64,000 bases of DNA from JAGDZR01 sp049115695 (lineage in GTDB: Bacteria; Bacteroidota; Bacteroidia; Cytophagales; Cyclobacteriaceae): positions 1-64,000 of the forward strand of contig JAGDZR010000003.1 of assembly GCA_049115695.1 (NCBI GenBank). Reading direction: 5' to 3'. A program made the position numbers and the translations under genes. Each line of letters begins with the position of its first letter. Within the stretch, counting starts at the first letter, position 1. The notes beneath the pieces are model-generated. The model was not told the origin of the DNA and did not search any database. It saw only the letters and a list, made by a program, of their open reading frames with translations. Positions 51,792-61,696 of the stretch are shown here, piece after piece.

Positions 51792-54097
51792 TGGCCAAGA
51801 AAAAGGTACATGTTCAGGTAGGGAAGAGAACACTGGATTTGTCTAATCTTGACAAGCTCTTGTATCCTGAAGATGAGGTGCTAAAGGCTGAAATAATTCA
51901 ATATTATCTCCAACTCGCGCCTACCATTCTTCGTCACCTAAAAGGCAGACCACTTTCGCTGGTCCGTTTCCCGGATGGTATACATGGTGAACAGTTTTTT
52001 CAAAAGAACAGACCTGACTGGGCACCTGATTGGGTTGATTACATCAGACTTGGAAGTGATAGAAAGAAAGAATATGTCGTCGCAACTGAAGAAGCTGTAC
52101 TGGTGTGGTTGGCTAACCTGGCCTGCCTTGAAATTCATCAGATGCATTGTATTTCGGCTCACACCGATAAGCCTGATTATATCGTTTATGATCTGGACCC
52201 TCCTGAGAGTGGATTTGATTTTGAGGAATTAAAAACACTGGCAATTGATTTACGAAAGTACCTTGAACAGTTTGGTTATAATGTATTTGTAAAAACAACA
52301 GGAGGGAAGGGTTTACATTTGGTTACACCCATCGAACCAAGGTATTCGTTTGATGAAGCATTTCAGACAGCCAAAAAGTTAATGTCCACTTTTATTGATC
52401 GGCATAAAAATACAACACTTCATATCAAGAAGGAATCTCGAAAAGGTCGAGTGCTGATAGATATATATCGCAATCGACCCAGTCAAACGATAGTGAGTGC
52501 ATATTCATTGAGAGGCAGGATGGGTGCGACCGCTTCCATCCCCATATCCTGGGAAAAGCTATTGACATTGAGTGCTCCAACGGATATGAACATTCGAACG
52601 GCCATAGAATGGGTAGAAGAGGAAGGTGATGTTTGGGAATCGATCAGGTCGTTTGCTGTTCCATTGCATACGGATAAGAAAGCCATTCTTGAAAAAGAAT
52701 TACCACCAAACAAACGACACAAAACACCAGAGCAATTAGCGGAATATGAGCGAAAGCGCGATTTTAACAAAACGCCTGAGCCAGATGGTTTTGGAAATGC
52801 TGCTGCGGGAAATCGATTTGTGATTCAACGGCATCATGCTTCTCATTTGCATTATGATCTTAGATTAGAAAAAGATGGTGTCCTGTTGTCATGGGCGATT
52901 CCAAGAGGTATGCCTCCGGTACCAGGTGTGAAGCGATTGGCAGTACAAACAGAGGATCATCCATTGAAGTACCTGACGTTTGAGGGAGAAATTCCTAAGG
53001 AAGAGTATGGCGGTGGTATGATGTGGGTTTTTGCGAATGGTCGCTATGAAATCACGAAGGAAAAGAAGAATGGGTTCTACTTCAGGTTGAGTGGGCCGCT
53101 TGTCAATGCAGAATATAGGATGCATTTGATGAAAGAAAAGGAATGGTTGCTGGAGCGAGTGGATAATCCACAGGTCACTTTTCTTGATAAATTCACTAAG
53201 CCCATGCTGGCAGATGCTCGAAAGCAACCGCCCTTAGGTGCATATGTCTATGAAGTGAAATGGGATGGTATTAGAGCCATGATTGTGCTGAATGAAGGAG
53301 AGCTCAAAATATACTCTAGGAATGGTAATGATATCTCCGAGAAGTTTCCAGAATTGAATGTGCCTGAGGAGGCGTTTAGAATCAATAATGCAGTGTTTGA
53401 TGGGGAGATCGTATGTCTGGATCAGGAAGGGAAAGCCGATTTTAAGAAAGTCATTAAAAGACTGATGTCTGGAAATGTTACAGATGGAACCGTGAAAAGA
53501 AATCCAGCCTTTTGTTACTTGTTTGATTGCATATATCTGGATGGTAGGTCGCTGCTCAAAGATCCTTTGATGAGGAGAAGAGCCTGGTTAATCGATTCAT
53601 ATAGAGTTGGTACCAATTTTCGAATCAGTGAAATTGTAGAGGACGGAGAAGCGCTATTTGAAGCTGCAAAGTCACTCGGTGTAGAAGGTATCATGGCGAA
53701 GGATCCGGATGGCTTGTATGCCCCGGGAAAGCGAAACGAGACGTGGTTAAAAGTAAAGGTCAAGCATACAAGTGATTGTTATATCATAGGCTATACGAAA
53801 ACAGATAGTGATAGGAAAGATTATTTTGGGGCACTTCAGTTGGCTGTTGAAGAGAACGGAACATTGCACTATCGTGGAAGAGTTGGAACTGGCTTTGATG
53901 AAACAATGCTTAAATATTTAAAGGAACTGATGAACACACTCATCCAAACCAATAAGCCAATGGAGGTGGACATGCATGAAGAGAAGAAATCTGTGTGGGT
54001 CAAGCCACAATTGATGTGCGAGGTGGAGTATAGCATGATTACCGATAATGGTACTTTCAGAGATCCCGTATTTAGGAAGCTGTTGGATTTAGCCTGA
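51791..54097 (+). CDS. ligD: DNA ligase D (polymerase-phosphoesterase-ligase)
   Basis: The 768-aa multifunctional NHEJ protein has three domains. An archaeo-eukaryotic primase-type polymerase occupies residues 1-295 (DLSNLDKLLYPEDEVLK, YDLDPPESG, KTTGGKGLHLVTP). A phosphoesterase covers about 325-455 (RFVIQRHHASHLHYDLRLE). The ATP-dependent ligase is at about 470-768, with Lys490 in EVKWDGIR as the adenylation site. The order Pol-PE-Lig matches the mycobacterial arrangement, not the Pseudomonas one. It processes and seals broken ends recruited by Ku, which is encoded just downstream on the same strand after a 257-bp gap. Confidence 0.95.
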   Translation: MAKKKVHVQVGKRTLDLSNLDKLLYPEDEVLKAEIIQYYLQLAPTILRHLKGRPLSLVRFPDGIHGEQFFQKNRPDWAPDWVDYIRLGSDRKKEYVVATEEAVLVWLANLACLEIHQMHCISAHTDKPDYIVYDLDPPESGFDFEELKTLAIDLRKYLEQFGYNVFVKTTGGKGLHLVTPIEPRYSFDEAFQTAKKLMSTFIDRHKNTTLHIKKESRKGRVLIDIYRNRPSQTIVSAYSLRGRMGATASIPISWEKLLTLSAPTDMNIRTAIEWVEEEGDVWESIRSFAVPLHTDKKAILEKELPPNKRHKTPEQLAEYERKRDFNKTPEPDGFGNAAAGNRFVIQRHHASHLHYDLRLEKDGVLLSWAIPRGMPPVPGVKRLAVQTEDHPLKYLTFEGEIPKEEYGGGMMWVFANGRYEITKEKKNGFYFRLSGPLVNAEYRMHLMKEKEWLLERVDNPQVTFLDKFTKPMLADARKQPPLGAYVYEVKWDGIRAMIVLNEGELKIYSRNGNDISEKFPELNVPEEAFRINNAVFDGEIVCLDQEGKADFKKVIKRLMSGNVTDGTVKRNPAFCYLFDCIYLDGRSLLKDPLMRRRAWLIDSYRVGTNFRISEIVEDGEALFEAAKSLGVEGIMAKDPDGLYAPGKRNETWLKVKVKHTSDCYIIGYTKTDSDRKDYFGALQLAVEENGTLHYRGRVGTGFDETMLKYLKELMNTLIQTNKPMEVDMHEEKKSVWVKPQLMCEVEYSMITDNGTFRDPVFRKLLDLA

Positions 54098-54354
54098 TGT
54101 AAATGGCACTTTACACGTATGAATATTTCGAATGACAGCTGATATCCAATTTCATTAAGCGTGTAATGAGCAGTGCGAATGTAACGTGCTGATAAACAAT
54201 GCGATAAGTTTGAATAGCAATGATGGCAAAATAATATTTGGACACCAGTTATAATCATTCATAAATAGCTGTATATCAATTAAATAACTTATATCGCTTT
54301 GAGTAATTAATTAAATATTTCTATCTTACCTGAAAATGTCTAACTTTATAGAGT

Positions 54355-55197
54355 ATGCGTGCCATTTGGAAAGGACATATCAGGTTTTCGTTAGTAACTA
54401 TTCCGATTCGAATTTATAATGCTATTGATACAGCCAAGTCGATAAGCTTCAATCTCCTATCCAAGGAAGGAAAGAATCCGGTTAAGTATGAGAAGCGCGA
54501 TAAAGTAACTGGTGATCTTCTTCGTCAGGAAGACATAGTCAAAGGGTATCAGTACGAGCCTGGTCAGTTTGTAATTATTGAGCAGGAAGATTTTGAAAAG
54601 GTGAAACTCAAAAGCACAAAGGTAATTGAGATTGAAGGTTTCGTTGATGCTAGTGAGGTACACCACACGCTTTATGACGCACCCTACTTTGCGGGTCCGG
54701 ATGGCGATGTAGCGGCTAAGACCTACGGACTGCTTTGTAAGACGTTAAGAGAATCTGGTAAGGTGGGAGTAGGAAAGGTGGTACTTCGTGATCGAGAAAG
54801 CATCGTACTTCTGACGCCTCATGAAAATGGTATATTGATCTATAAGCTTCGATACCAAAATGAGGTAAGGAACATTTTTCATGTTCCAAATTATACAGAT
54901 GCAGAGGAGACAGATGAAGCGCAGTTGAACATGGCAAAAACATTAGTAGATACCATGACAAAAAAGTTTTCGGAAATATCGTTCGAAGACAATTACAACA
55001 ACGCCTTACGTGAAATGATCGAACAGAAGATTGAGGGTAAGGAGATTGTGTCTGTCATTGAAGAAGAGCCTGAAGTGGTGGATATCATGACGGCTTTAAA
55101 AGCTAGCATTGATGCTGCCAAGAAGGAGAAAAAACCTATGGAAAAGGCGGCCGGTGAAAAAATAGTAACAGAAGAAAAGGCAAAAAAGGCTAGCTAG
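54355..55197 (+). CDS. ku: Ku DNA end-binding protein
   Basis: This 280-aa bacterial Ku begins MRAIWKGHIRFSLVTIPIRIYNA, followed by INLLSKEGK-like core segments. DFEKVKLKSTKVIEIEGFVD and YAAKTYGLL-type regions form the ring that threads double-strand ends. The C-terminus is Lys-rich (EKKPMEKAAGEKIVTEEKAKKA), common in bacterial Ku for DNA and LigD contacts. It binds ends as a homodimer and recruits LigD. It has its own likely promoter in the preceding 257-bp gap. A TPR gene follows at 6 bp. Confidence 0.96.
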   Translation: MRAIWKGHIRFSLVTIPIRIYNAIDTAKSISFNLLSKEGKNPVKYEKRDKVTGDLLRQEDIVKGYQYEPGQFVIIEQEDFEKVKLKSTKVIEIEGFVDASEVHHTLYDAPYFAGPDGDVAAKTYGLLCKTLRESGKVGVGKVVLRDRESIVLLTPHENGILIYKLRYQNEVRNIFHVPNYTDAEETDEAQLNMAKTLVDTMTKKFSEISFEDNYNNALREMIEQKIEGKEIVSVIEEEPEVVDIMTALKASIDAAKKEKKPMEKAAGEKIVTEEKAKKAS

Positions 55198-55202
55198 TCA
55201 TC

Positions 55203-55802
55203 ATGGCTAAGATTATCAAATTTCCAATAAGTCCGCCGGAGAAAAAAGGACTAAAGAAAGTTAGAAAGCCAAGAAAACCTGATCTTGAGGAGTTTGGTCA
55301 ACTTAATCTTTTTGATCAGTCAAAAGTGATTTCTATCCCAGAAACAGGTAGCTTTTTTGAGGAAGCCCTTGTGATGGATGAAAACGGCGATGAACGAGCG
55401 GAAGAGTTCTACCTCAAGGCCATTTCTGAAAATCAATCCATAACAGATGCATATTGCAATCTGGGTATTCTTAAGAGTAAAAATGAGGAACCAGCTAAAG
55501 CCGTAGACTATCTGACCAGATGTCTCAAAACGGATCCGAGACATTTTGAAGCACATTACAATCTGGCCAATGTGTATTCTGATTTGGGGAATTATGAGTT
55601 GTCTAAGGTGCACTATGAAGTAGCCATTAACATAGAACCTAAGTTTCCCAACAGTTATTACAATCTTGGATTGGTTTACATTTCGATGCGCAAGTATGAA
55701 GAAGCAATTAATAGCATAGATCAATACATCAATTTATCTCCTGAATATGATCATTCGGTAGCGAATGAATTACTCAAAACTTTAAATTCAATTGCCCAAT
55801 GA
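55203..55802 (+). CDS. TPR protein downstream of Ku
   Basis: This 199-aa protein has a basic N-terminal tail with KKGLKKVRKPRKPD and then about four tetratricopeptide repeats from residue 60 (AEEFYLKAISENQSITDAYCNLG, AVDYLTRCLKTDPRHFEAHYNLANVY, SKVHYEVAINIEPKFPNSYYNLGLVY). TPRs bind proteins. It follows Ku by 6 bp and overlaps the next gene, which suggests it is co-transcribed with NHEJ genes. The basic tail could contact nucleic acid. Its repair role is unproven. Confidence 0.8.
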   Translation: MAKIIKFPISPPEKKGLKKVRKPRKPDLEEFGQLNLFDQSKVISIPETGSFFEEALVMDENGDERAEEFYLKAISENQSITDAYCNLGILKSKNEEPAKAVDYLTRCLKTDPRHFEAHYNLANVYSDLGNYELSKVHYEVAINIEPKFPNSYYNLGLVYISMRKYEEAINSIDQYINLSPEYDHSVANELLKTLNSIAQ

Positions 55803-56173
55803 AAGCCGTACACAATCCATCAGATATTCTGAAGTCTCATTTCGATCGCCTGAAAGAAATCGTTCCGGAGATTTATCAACATGAGATAGACACATCTTCA
55901 AAGGAAGAACAGTTGTTTTCATTACTTAAACGTTCACTGGGTGTCATTGAGGCTGTTTATTTTCAAAACAAAGAAATGTTTACACCTGCCAGGGTGGATG
56001 AGTACAGCAAGCTTATTGCAGAAATGAAATCTCTTGGATTCTCATATGTAGCAAACAAAGAGTTGATGGAGAAAGCAGCGGCGGCTGCCATCATGACTCA
56101 GAAGTTACCAATGGCTAAGGCCGGAGATGCCACTAGATCGAAAGGTGCTGACGGAGCTAAAAAGGCGATGTAA
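55799..56173 (+). CDS. Small protein of unknown function in the Ku operon
   Basis: The 124-aa helical protein starts in the stop codon of the TPR gene. The sequence has FDRLKEIVPEIYQHEIDTSS and LFSLLKRSLGVIEAVYFQNKEMFT, and the end is Ala/Lys-rich. No family recognised. Its position as fourth gene of the Ku unit makes it a candidate accessory. Confidence 0.6.
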   Translation: MKAVHNPSDILKSHFDRLKEIVPEIYQHEIDTSSKEEQLFSLLKRSLGVIEAVYFQNKEMFTPARVDEYSKLIAEMKSLGFSYVANKELMEKAAAAAIMTQKLPMAKAGDATRSKGADGAKKAM

Positions 56174-56821
56174 TCATATCTGGTCGATGACCCATTGATT
56201 GGTTACTGTTGCGATTTCATGGATGATTTCACTTTGACTCTTTTCTGTGAGCTTTTTTGATACTTTAAAACTGTGATCACCGTGATCAATCGTATGTATT
56301 GAGGCTTGTTGGCAATTATCGACAACTTCATTCATTAATACATAATTGGCCAATGCATCCCGTGTTCCTTGAATGAATAGTTGAGGATGTGATATTTCGT
56401 ATAGGTGATCTGCTCTGGATTTCCCCACCTTCCCAGGTGCATGAAGAGGAAAGCCGAAATATACAATGCCACCAATGGGTCCTTCCGTGTGTAGTTGTAG
56501 CCAATGAGAGCACATCCGTCCACCATAAGACTTTCCAGAAATAAAGAGGGGAAGGAGTTCAAGGTGTTCTTTACAAAAATCGATCATTTCTCCGATAGCT
56601 GCAATATTTGGCTTTGGTGAACCGGGCATTTTGCGACCCTGATTGATGTAAGGAAAATTGAATCGGACTACATGCGCATTTTGCTGACTAAGCTCACCAG
56701 CAAGCTGCTCCATAAAGGAATGTGTCATTGGAGCTCCAGCTCCATGTGCCAATAACAATACATATTTGGCTGAAGTACTTTCTGTGATGATATGATCATG
56801 AGACGCTCGCTGGGTGTTCAT
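56174..56821 (-). CDS. Alpha/beta hydrolase (Tex30/KANL3-like)
   Basis: The 215-aa protein has the alpha/beta-hydrolase core of the Tex30/KANL3 family: VLLLAHGAGAPMTHSFME for the oxyanion loop, VRFNFPYINQGRKMPGSP and the nucleophile elbow GKSYGGR; HGDHSFKV near the end supplies the His. A longer GTG start at 56860 is possible but adds a residue stretch unlike family members, so ATG 56821 is chosen. It lies after the VWA lipoprotein in the same direction. Confidence 0.82.
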   Translation of the reverse strand: MNTQRASHDHIITESTSAKYVLLLAHGAGAPMTHSFMEQLAGELSQQNAHVVRFNFPYINQGRKMPGSPKPNIAAIGEMIDFCKEHLELLPLFISGKSYGGRMCSHWLQLHTEGPIGGIVYFGFPLHAPGKVGKSRADHLYEISHPQLFIQGTRDALANYVLMNEVVDNCQQASIHTIDHGDHSFKVSKKLTEKSQSEIIHEIATVTNQWVIDQI

Positions 56822-56860
56822 TTTGTAAATATGATGAACACTCAGCAAAAACCAAATCAC

Positions 56861-58927
56861 TTAATCACAACTTGAGCTACTCTGGTCAGCACTGAAACAT
56901 GTTTCGATGGATGCAGCATTACCCAGATGGTCCTCAATATTTACATGCAGATAATTACTGGTGCCGTTTCTACTGTATGGGCAATAAGCAATGAAATAGT
57001 AGCTATTCAAATCGTCCTTGATTTTGCTAGCTACAGTTCCGAATGCTTCCGATAAACTATTTAGGTTTTCAGGCATATAATTGCCATTCCTACCAAGTAG
57101 GTCCAATACATTTTGATCCGCAGCACCATATCCTATACTGTAGATATCCAGGCTTTTATCAGCATTAGCCTCGACCTGTTCAATAGACTCCAATACTTCA
57201 TTGAGATTTGTCAGATTGGCTTTTTCCGGACCATTGGAAAATACGACAACAGATGAAATGCTCACTGAAAGGGGATTAGGAAAATCCGGCACACCAGTAA
57301 AAGACCATTCTCCTGCTTTATTGACAGCTTGTCGAACAGCTCCATATAGGTTGGTGCGACCGTCCATAACGTCTTCAGTTGAGATTTTCTTGACCAGAGA
57401 ATCAATCAATTTCTGATCACTTGTCAATTCAACAAGGGTTCGTATCTCTGTATCACCGTCAAAAACATCAATGGCGATTTGGGTTGCATTTCCATCGGTT
57501 TGATTAAGTAGCGTTGATGTCATGCCAAGAACACTATGTTTTAACTGATTCAATTGTTCATCGTTCTCTATCACTGATCCACTAATATCTAGCAAGATTA
57601 GTGTGTTGGATACGAAGGTTTCATCATTGCGAATGATTTCAAATCTAGTTTCGTCGAGATCGCTAACACTTCCATTTTCACTAATACTAAAATTACCATT
57701 ATGCGTACTTAAGTCATGGGCAGCAACAGTATCCAATCCATCCAGTGTTTGCGCTTTGAATGAAAGAATATAGGGTCTGGCATAGTCGTATGAATGATTT
57801 ACGGGTGTAATAAATAATCCATTTTGAGTGACTCTTGGGAACTGTTCACAGTTTACCGGTTCAATTTGTACTGAATGAAATGGGTTTTGACCAATCATGC
57901 AATTGACCGGATCCACCAATTCAAAAGTCAGGTTATCCATTTCATTGTTTTCACCGTCTATTTTCAGATACACTTCAAAATTTAGAGCCCCGCTATCTGT
58001 AGTGCTCGAAAAGGTTAAAATAGTTGGAAAAGGATCTGGCAGTAGGTAGTCAATTTTGTCAAAGGCAGATCCTCCAACGAGAAGGGTAATATTAGACTCC
58101 TCATTTGTCAAACTACTTAACTCAAACTCAATTTTTATGGAATCTCCTTCGTGACCAGTTTGGGTAGCTGAAAGAAAAGAAATCGATGGAAGAGGTGAGT
58201 CTGTAATGGTGATTTCAGTACCTGAAAATGGAGGCTCAGCGTTCATGATGTTTTCAAGGTAAAACCTGATTTCCTGCGTATTTTCTATGATACCATCGCT
58301 TATAATTTGGTATCGGAAGATCAATGTTGAGTCCTTCCGCCCACCAAATAGCACTTCAGTTCCATCAAGAGGGTGTAATTGATCGTCTCCACCAAGCATG
58401 ACAATGTCAGCAGAAACTGGGTTCCCATTTGAGTTATGAAGACTTACCCCTAAAAACAAAGTATCACCTTCGAAAAAATGAGTAGAATCGTTTAGTACGG
58501 AAAGTTCTAGTCTGACGGCATCATTATCCAATATTGTAAATTCTACCAGGCCTGAATTGCGCGATGGTTCAATATCTCCTTCAAGTTGCAAAACTAAACG
58601 CTCATATGTCTCAGGTTCAGTGTCATCGGTGATATATAATGAGGTAGAGTAAGTTCTTACACCTGGTTCTATTTCTATTTCACTACTTGCCAGACTATAA
58701 TCTGAATCATCAGCAGTTGAGTTTTCACCTCTCACCAACCTCATTTGACCACCTCCTGCAGGCTCGGTGAGTTCTATTTGAATTTTGATTTCTGTCCCTT
58801 CTTCAGCACTCTGATCAACCGTAATTATCGAGGCGACTGGATTAAGTGGAGTAGGGTCATCTTCGATGCAATGGACCAATAGAGAGATAGCGATTATAGC
58901 CGGAATGAATGCAAATTTTGGTTTCAT
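56861..58927 (-). CDS. Lipoprotein with Calx-beta-like repeats and VWA domain
   Basis: This 688-aa lipoprotein has Cys20 in LLVHC, followed by three Calx-beta-type modules (about 30-135, 135-245 and 245-360). They show the recurring EEGTEIKIQIELTEP, EGDTLFLGVSL and EGDSIKIEFELS patterns. A linker and a von Willebrand A domain follow from about 435, with the full MIDAS DISGS at 447-451. The last part holds CPYSRN and Cys residues. It is probably surface- or periplasm-exposed, with calcium- or magnesium-dependent binding. It is the gene after the CHAT protein on this strand. Confidence 0.85.
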   Translation of the reverse strand: MKPKFAFIPAIIAISLLVHCIEDDPTPLNPVASIITVDQSAEEGTEIKIQIELTEPAGGGQMRLVRGENSTADDSDYSLASSEIEIEPGVRTYSTSLYITDDTEPETYERLVLQLEGDIEPSRNSGLVEFTILDNDAVRLELSVLNDSTHFFEGDTLFLGVSLHNSNGNPVSADIVMLGGDDQLHPLDGTEVLFGGRKDSTLIFRYQIISDGIIENTQEIRFYLENIMNAEPPFSGTEITITDSPLPSISFLSATQTGHEGDSIKIEFELSSLTNEESNITLLVGGSAFDKIDYLLPDPFPTILTFSSTTDSGALNFEVYLKIDGENNEMDNLTFELVDPVNCMIGQNPFHSVQIEPVNCEQFPRVTQNGLFITPVNHSYDYARPYILSFKAQTLDGLDTVAAHDLSTHNGNFSISENGSVSDLDETRFEIIRNDETFVSNTLILLDISGSVIENDEQLNQLKHSVLGMTSTLLNQTDGNATQIAIDVFDGDTEIRTLVELTSDQKLIDSLVKKISTEDVMDGRTNLYGAVRQAVNKAGEWSFTGVPDFPNPLSVSISSVVVFSNGPEKANLTNLNEVLESIEQVEANADKSLDIYSIGYGAADQNVLDLLGRNGNYMPENLNSLSEAFGTVASKIKDDLNSYYFIAYCPYSRNGTSNYLHVNIEDHLGNAASIETCFSADQSSSSCD

Positions 58928-59026
58928 ATGTCTATAGAATTCTAAATAGTCTAACGTATCGAAATGTCGATCAATACTTTTCTAAAGACATCAATGTGGA
59001 TGGATAGTTTCTCTAACCAGGAAAAT

Positions 59027-61696
59027 TTATTTTCCGACAAGAATAAATGCTGCCCAGAAGTAGGGTTCATTGAATTCCTCACTTTGGATTAAATCCAACT
59101 TGGCTAATCTCAACGCCCGATTGAAAGGTTCAGTTTCTGTAGTCAAAAGGTGTTGATGATAAAATTCAATCATTAGCCTTGAAGTAGCCGCATCTGATAC
59201 TTTCCACAACGAAACCAGTAAGTTCCTTGAACCAGCATAAAGCAAGGCCCTTGAAAGACCCAAAACACCTTCTCCTTTGTCAATCTTACCAAGTCCTGTT
59301 TCACAGGCCGATAATGAAACCAAGTCTGCATTAATTTTCAAATTGTATAAATCTGCGGAATACAAAAAACCGTCCTCTGAGTTATCAGCGGTTAGGAAAA
59401 TCCTGGATTGCTCGGGTTTAGACTCGTTTACCATACCATGTGTAGCAAAATGAATATACTGATACCTGGAAAGAATATCAGTCTGTTTGATGGCTGTTTC
59501 TGTGGCCTTTTTTTTGGTTAATCGATTGGTTTTTTCGCTTCTGGCATCAAACAAATACATGATCTCCCGTGATTCCTTTTCTGTTCCAGGAAGCTGGGAA
59601 AGTCGCATGTCGCCATAATCAAATTCAACAGGAGCAAGAAGCAGTGCTTCATGATTATCAATTCCAGGTTTTTTGCCACGTTCGACCAACAATCCGGCAG
59701 AATAGTCATAACTCACCGTGTAGTCCTGAATTAGGTATTTTTTTGTTGTTGGATGAATCAACGCTTCGAAAGGGAGCGTGCTAAGTACGCCATCTGGCAA
59801 TAGGATGAGTTTGCTAATTTGTTTCGGTATGGTTGGAATTAACAAATCGTACAGTTTTGTTGCATTAGGTTTAAAAGCATCGTCTATGCGATATTTGATC
59901 CCATTCCTGAACCCTGAGACAGTTTTTCTAAAATCATCTGATTTGACCTGGCTGGTTACCTGAACATTTTTCTTACTAACGGTGATAGCAATGACCTCCT
60001 CCTTTGTATCGAGGTACATGATCACTGCAGTAAACGCATCCAGGTTGGATTGCAAATCAGCAAGGGACATTGTACTGGTCTGGTATTTCAAGTTGTAGTA
60101 GGAAGGGAATTCAGACTCTAATGTTGCAATCAGATCGAAATATACTTTTTGCGCGTCGAATAGTTTGGTTCGGTTCGATTCAATTTCTTCACCATTACTG
60201 ATTTTTTCCTGAAGAAGTGTGATATATGTTTTGATGCTGTCTTCCTTGCCGAGATAGGAGGAAGGTATACCAGCATATGATTTGGCATTTGTATCCTGAA
60301 TAGCCGATAAAAGAACGGAAGACTTGGTACGCTCTGCATAGTTAAATGCTCTTTCTAAATGCTTGCTTTGGCCAATTGGTTGATCCGCAAGGACCAATGA
60401 TAATCTGATGCCATTTTCGTAGATATCTCTTGCTGTCGCACCCAGCCTTAACTTATCAGATTCATTCAAGCGTACTCTTCGTATTTCATTTACAAGCCTG
60501 TCTGCCAGGTCATATGTTTTGAGTGCTGCAAACAGGTCTTTTGGCTTGAGTGATTTTTCAAAATGAATTGCCTCATGCATGCGTGCTTTGGACATCAAAC
60601 TCGTTAGCAAAATATCTGGATTAAGATTTCCATCTATTTGAGGAAGATCATAGGTGCTCAGATATTCCTGATCAGGAATGAGAGCGTAAATGGCTTCTTG
60701 AAAAGAGGCGATAGCTTTTTTGAATTCTGATCGCTTCTGATAAACATCTCGCCCAATGAGGAAATATGCATTGGCAACATCGGGATGTTTATTTCCATAA
60801 AGGGTTGAGTACATGGTCAAAGCGAGGTGATACTGTTTCAAGGCATCATCCAGGTTATTTTGTCGGGCCATAATCTGTCCCAATGCGATTTTTGTAAATG
60901 CAATATTGGGATGATTGTCGGGTAAAATCTCCTGCCAAATCTGCTCTACTTTGTTGATCAAGCTGAGTGATTCGAATAGCTGGTTTTCAATTGATCGGGC
61001 TTGCGCTAAGTTGATCATACTAAAGGCCACCTTGGGATGCAATGTCCCATAACTTTGCTCGTAGATGGCTCTTACTTCATCAAACAAATCTCCTGCCGTG
61101 ATGTCTTCTAATCCAAGCAGAATAACGCCCAGATTGTTCTTGGAATCTGCTACTTCAATGCTATTGTCACCAAACAGCTCCATTCGGATATTTAAGGCAC
61201 GTTGATGATATTGTTGAGCCAATGCGGTGTTTTCATTGTTTTGATAGACAACACCTAACAGGTTATAACACTCAGCCAGTGCGCCCGGCTGATCATCAGG
61301 GTACATATTTTCTGCCAATTTTAATAGATCTAGCGCCTTTGCATTTCTGCCAAGGTTTAACCAGCTATCAGCCGTCACTCTATTGATTTCAGCTTCCAAG
61401 TATTTATTCGTTCCTAAGACTTCATTTAGGTATGTGTTGGTGTTTTGAAGGAGCTTAATTGATTGTTGATAGTTAGCCAGACGATTGTGACATTCAGCCA
61501 TTCGAATGTTGCTTAGTACATATTCGTCTAACGATTCTTGAGTACGGTATGCTTCTCCGGCGCTTCGGTAGGCGTCTAATGATTTTTGAAAATCACCATC
61601 CTTGTATAGAAGCTCTGCTTTTTGAAATTCATCATCCTGTGCAGCAACAAAAAAACTTGTCAGGCAAAATAATCCGATTAGTGTTTGTCTCATCAA
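59027..61696 (-). CDS. Secreted TPR-CHAT protease-like protein
   Basis: The 889-aa protein has a signal peptide (ending FFVAAQ, residue 19). Many tetratricopeptide repeats occupy about 20-450, a helical linker follows, and a CHAT (caspase-like) domain lies at about 590-889. The predicted dyad is His753 in HFATHG and Cys798 in LSACETG, followed by GLGKIDKGEGVLGLSRALLYAGS, the standard CHAT ending. CHAT proteins are caspase-like proteases or adaptors. Here the signal peptide puts it outside the cytoplasm, unlike most CRISPR-linked or gasdermin-linked CHAT proteins. It overlaps the outer-membrane gene stop by 4 bp, so they are coupled. Confidence 0.9.
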   Translation of the reverse strand: MMRQTLIGLFCLTSFFVAAQDDEFQKAELLYKDGDFQKSLDAYRSAGEAYRTQESLDEYVLSNIRMAECHNRLANYQQSIKLLQNTNTYLNEVLGTNKYLEAEINRVTADSWLNLGRNAKALDLLKLAENMYPDDQPGALAECYNLLGVVYQNNENTALAQQYHQRALNIRMELFGDNSIEVADSKNNLGVILLGLEDITAGDLFDEVRAIYEQSYGTLHPKVAFSMINLAQARSIENQLFESLSLINKVEQIWQEILPDNHPNIAFTKIALGQIMARQNNLDDALKQYHLALTMYSTLYGNKHPDVANAYFLIGRDVYQKRSEFKKAIASFQEAIYALIPDQEYLSTYDLPQIDGNLNPDILLTSLMSKARMHEAIHFEKSLKPKDLFAALKTYDLADRLVNEIRRVRLNESDKLRLGATARDIYENGIRLSLVLADQPIGQSKHLERAFNYAERTKSSVLLSAIQDTNAKSYAGIPSSYLGKEDSIKTYITLLQEKISNGEEIESNRTKLFDAQKVYFDLIATLESEFPSYYNLKYQTSTMSLADLQSNLDAFTAVIMYLDTKEEVIAITVSKKNVQVTSQVKSDDFRKTVSGFRNGIKYRIDDAFKPNATKLYDLLIPTIPKQISKLILLPDGVLSTLPFEALIHPTTKKYLIQDYTVSYDYSAGLLVERGKKPGIDNHEALLLAPVEFDYGDMRLSQLPGTEKESREIMYLFDARSEKTNRLTKKKATETAIKQTDILSRYQYIHFATHGMVNESKPEQSRIFLTADNSEDGFLYSADLYNLKINADLVSLSACETGLGKIDKGEGVLGLSRALLYAGSRNLLVSLWKVSDAATSRLMIEFYHQHLLTTETEPFNRALRLAKLDLIQSEEFNEPYFWAAFILVGK

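Noticed and set aside
54098..54354. Hidden gene between ligD and ku
   Set aside because: Only a weak 6-bp hairpin (TGTAAA/TTTACA) and short frames are present; the stretch looks like a promoter and leader for ku.
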